Of a DNA stretch of 40,742 bases, positions 39,552 to 40,742 are shown piece by piece. Location of the stretch: positions 1-40,742 of the forward strand of contig URHQ01000008.1 in assembly GCA_900547655.1 (NCBI GenBank), given 5' to 3'. Both the position numbers and the translations under genes were made by a program. Under the pieces are notes generated by a model. That model ran no database searches and was not told the origin of the DNA. It saw only the letters and a program-made list of their open reading frames with translations. Source of the stretch: an uncultured Collinsella sp. (GTDB taxonomy: Bacteria; Actinomycetota; Coriobacteriia; Coriobacteriales; Coriobacteriaceae). Each line of letters starts with the position of its first letter. Position 1 is the stretch's first letter.

Positions 39552-40742
39552 ATGTCAGATACGAAGGCGAAGAAGACAAACAGACGTTTTAAGTTCAAAT
39601 TACCGCATGTCTATACGATCATGTTCTTGCTGATCGTTGTCTTTGCGGTCCTGACTTGGATCGTTCCCTCTGGTCAGTATCAGCGCAAGACGATTTCGAC
39701 AGCGGCGGGCGAGCGTGAAGTCGCCGTTGCTGGAACCTATGAACAGGTCGATAAGAACTACACCGATTCCGAGACCGGCGAGACCATCAATCTGGGCCAG
39801 GATATCTTCGCGGTTCTGCAAGCGCCCACCAAGGGTATCCAAGAGGCTGCCGACGTCGTTGCGTTCGTCTTATTGATTGGCGGATCGTTCGCAATCATCA
39901 CCAAGACCAACGCTTTGAATGCCGGCATGAGCCGTGTGATTAAAAAGCTTAAGAACAAGGACATCCTCATCATCCCCATCACGATGACATTGCTGTCCAT
40001 TTGCGGCACTACGTTTGGTATGTCTGAGGAAGCCCTGCCGTTCTATGCCATCTTCATTCCCATCATGATGGGTATCGGTTATGACTCGATGACGGCATTT
40101 ATCATCTGCTTCCTTGGTCCTAACCTGGGATATTGTGCTTCGACCATCGACCCGTTTAATGTTTTGATCGCCCAAGGCATCATTGGCATCGAGGGTAATC
40201 CGCAACTGTGGCTGCGCGCCGTTTCTTGGGTCATCTTCACTGCCGTCGGTATCGCATGGGCCATGCGCTACGCCATGCGCGTCAAGAAAAACCCCGAGTC
40301 GTCCATTGTGTACGAGGACGATAAGCTCAAGCGTATTGAGTTTTCCGTGACCGATGCCTCCATCGAGGAAGAGTTCACTATCCGTCAGAAGCTCGTGCTT
40401 ATCGATTTTGCTTGCGGTATGGGCATTATCGTCTGGGGCCTTGTTACCCAGGGCTGGTACATGAATGAGATTTCCGCCGTGTTCCTTGGCATGGGCTTGC
40501 TTGCCGGTATCCTGGGCGGTCTTGACCAGCAGACGATCGCAGAGGAGTTCGTTAAGGGTCTCGCCGACTTTGCGTACGCTGCCATCGTTATCGGTATCGC
40601 TCGCGGTATTCTGGTCATCGCCGAGGGCGGCATGATCATCGACACCATCCTCCAGGCGCTCGCTACCGCGCTCGCCGGTGCACCCGCCGCCGTCTACACC
40701 ACGTTTATGTATATCTGTCTCTTATACACATCTGACGCTGCC
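39552..40742 (+). CDS. YfcC-family membrane transporter, 3' truncated by the contig end
   Basis: The frame opens at ATG 39552, with GGAGG 5 bases upstream, and runs off the right edge. The protein begins with a basic cytoplasmic segment, then a membrane helix (YTIMFLLIVVFAVLTWIVP), a periplasmic part and further helices. It matches YfcC-type (C4-dicarboxylate anaerobic carrier superfamily) transporters of 450-500 residues. Substrates proposed for this family include amino acids and dicarboxylates. Only sequence to 40714 (about 387 residues) is genomic; the last codons read adapter. Confidence 0.85.
   Translation, partial: MSDTKAKKTNRRFKFKLPHVYTIMFLLIVVFAVLTWIVPSGQYQRKTISTAAGEREVAVAGTYEQVDKNYTDSETGETINLGQDIFAVLQAPTKGIQEAADVVAFVLLIGGSFAIITKTNALNAGMSRVIKKLKNKDILIIPITMTLLSICGTTFGMSEEALPFYAIFIPIMMGIGYDSMTAFIICFLGPNLGYCASTIDPFNVLIAQGIIGIEGNPQLWLRAVSWVIFTAVGIAWAMRYAMRVKKNPESSIVYEDDKLKRIEFSVTDASIEEEFTIRQKLVLIDFACGMGIIVWGLVTQGWYMNEISAVFLGMGLLAGILGGLDQQTIAEEFVKGLADFAYAAIVIGIARGILVIAEGGMIIDTILQALATALAGAPAAVYTTFMYICLLYTSDAA
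40715..40742 (+). other. Nextera transposase adapter at the contig end
   Basis: CTGTCTCTTATACACATCT (40715-40733) is the reverse complement of the Tn5 mosaic end used in Nextera libraries. GACGCTGCC (40734-40742) continues into the read-1 adapter. It is untrimmed library sequence, not bacterial DNA. Confidence 0.98.

Overview
The window looks like chromosome of a strictly anaerobic, high-GC gut actinobacterium of the class Coriobacteriia, most like Collinsella. The reasons are an oxygen-sensitive class III ribonucleotide reductase, a glycyl-radical activase, a flavodoxin/DUF3793 operon, an aldo/keto reductase with two 4Fe-4S motifs, YfcC-type and polar amino acid transporters, and actinobacterial codon use with strong GGAGG ribosome sites. 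No marker gene is present, so genus is inference. The right end (40715-40742) is Nextera transposase adapter, so this is the end of a draft contig.

Layout. 1-3852: a structured leader with an NrdR box, then nrdD and nrdG, separated by two long palindromes. 3919-5588: a folate cluster (folE, HD-domain protein, folB). 5595-7459: minus-strand YgjP-like metallopeptidase and M19 dipeptidase. 7580-8590: a SlyD-like FKBP followed by a UreE-like protein, a possible nickel-handling pair. 8674-12069: a HAD phosphatase, a PerR-type regulator, acylphosphatase, an oxidoreductase and RNase HI. 12133-14655: a LysR regulator divergent from metY, with operator-like repeats, a good promoter and a Cys/Met-containing leader peptide in a foldable 5' leader. 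14968-20825: a secreted double-psi-barrel protein, a small membrane protein, a PanE-like reductase, a Fe-S aldo/keto reductase, a second oxidoreductase and endonuclease IV. Two related hairpins that differ by compensating changes precede the last two. 20973-24073: a polar amino acid ABC transporter whose permease carries an extra exported N-terminal domain. 24206-25936: flavodoxin and DUF3793 divergent from a membrane-anchored heavy-metal protein. 26209-28797: a sortase-type surface protein with a predicted beta-propeller. 28794-30717: a YolD-like protein and Y-family polymerase under an SOS box. 30904-33373: a truncated iron-alcohol-dehydrogenase-like gene between inverted 30-bp repeats, then pgi. 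33515-36383: a three-gene minus-strand operon of an unknown protein, a ClpP-like protease and a soluble VirD4/TraG-like ATPase. 36874-40742: two HAD phosphatases, a GntR/UTRA regulator and a truncated YfcC transporter with a perfect operator-like palindrome downstream of its promoter.

The observations I consider least explained are the protease/VirD4 cassette, the leader peptide before metY, and the paired hairpins at 18681 and 19863. No CRISPR array, rRNA, tRNA, integrase or insertion sequence was seen.
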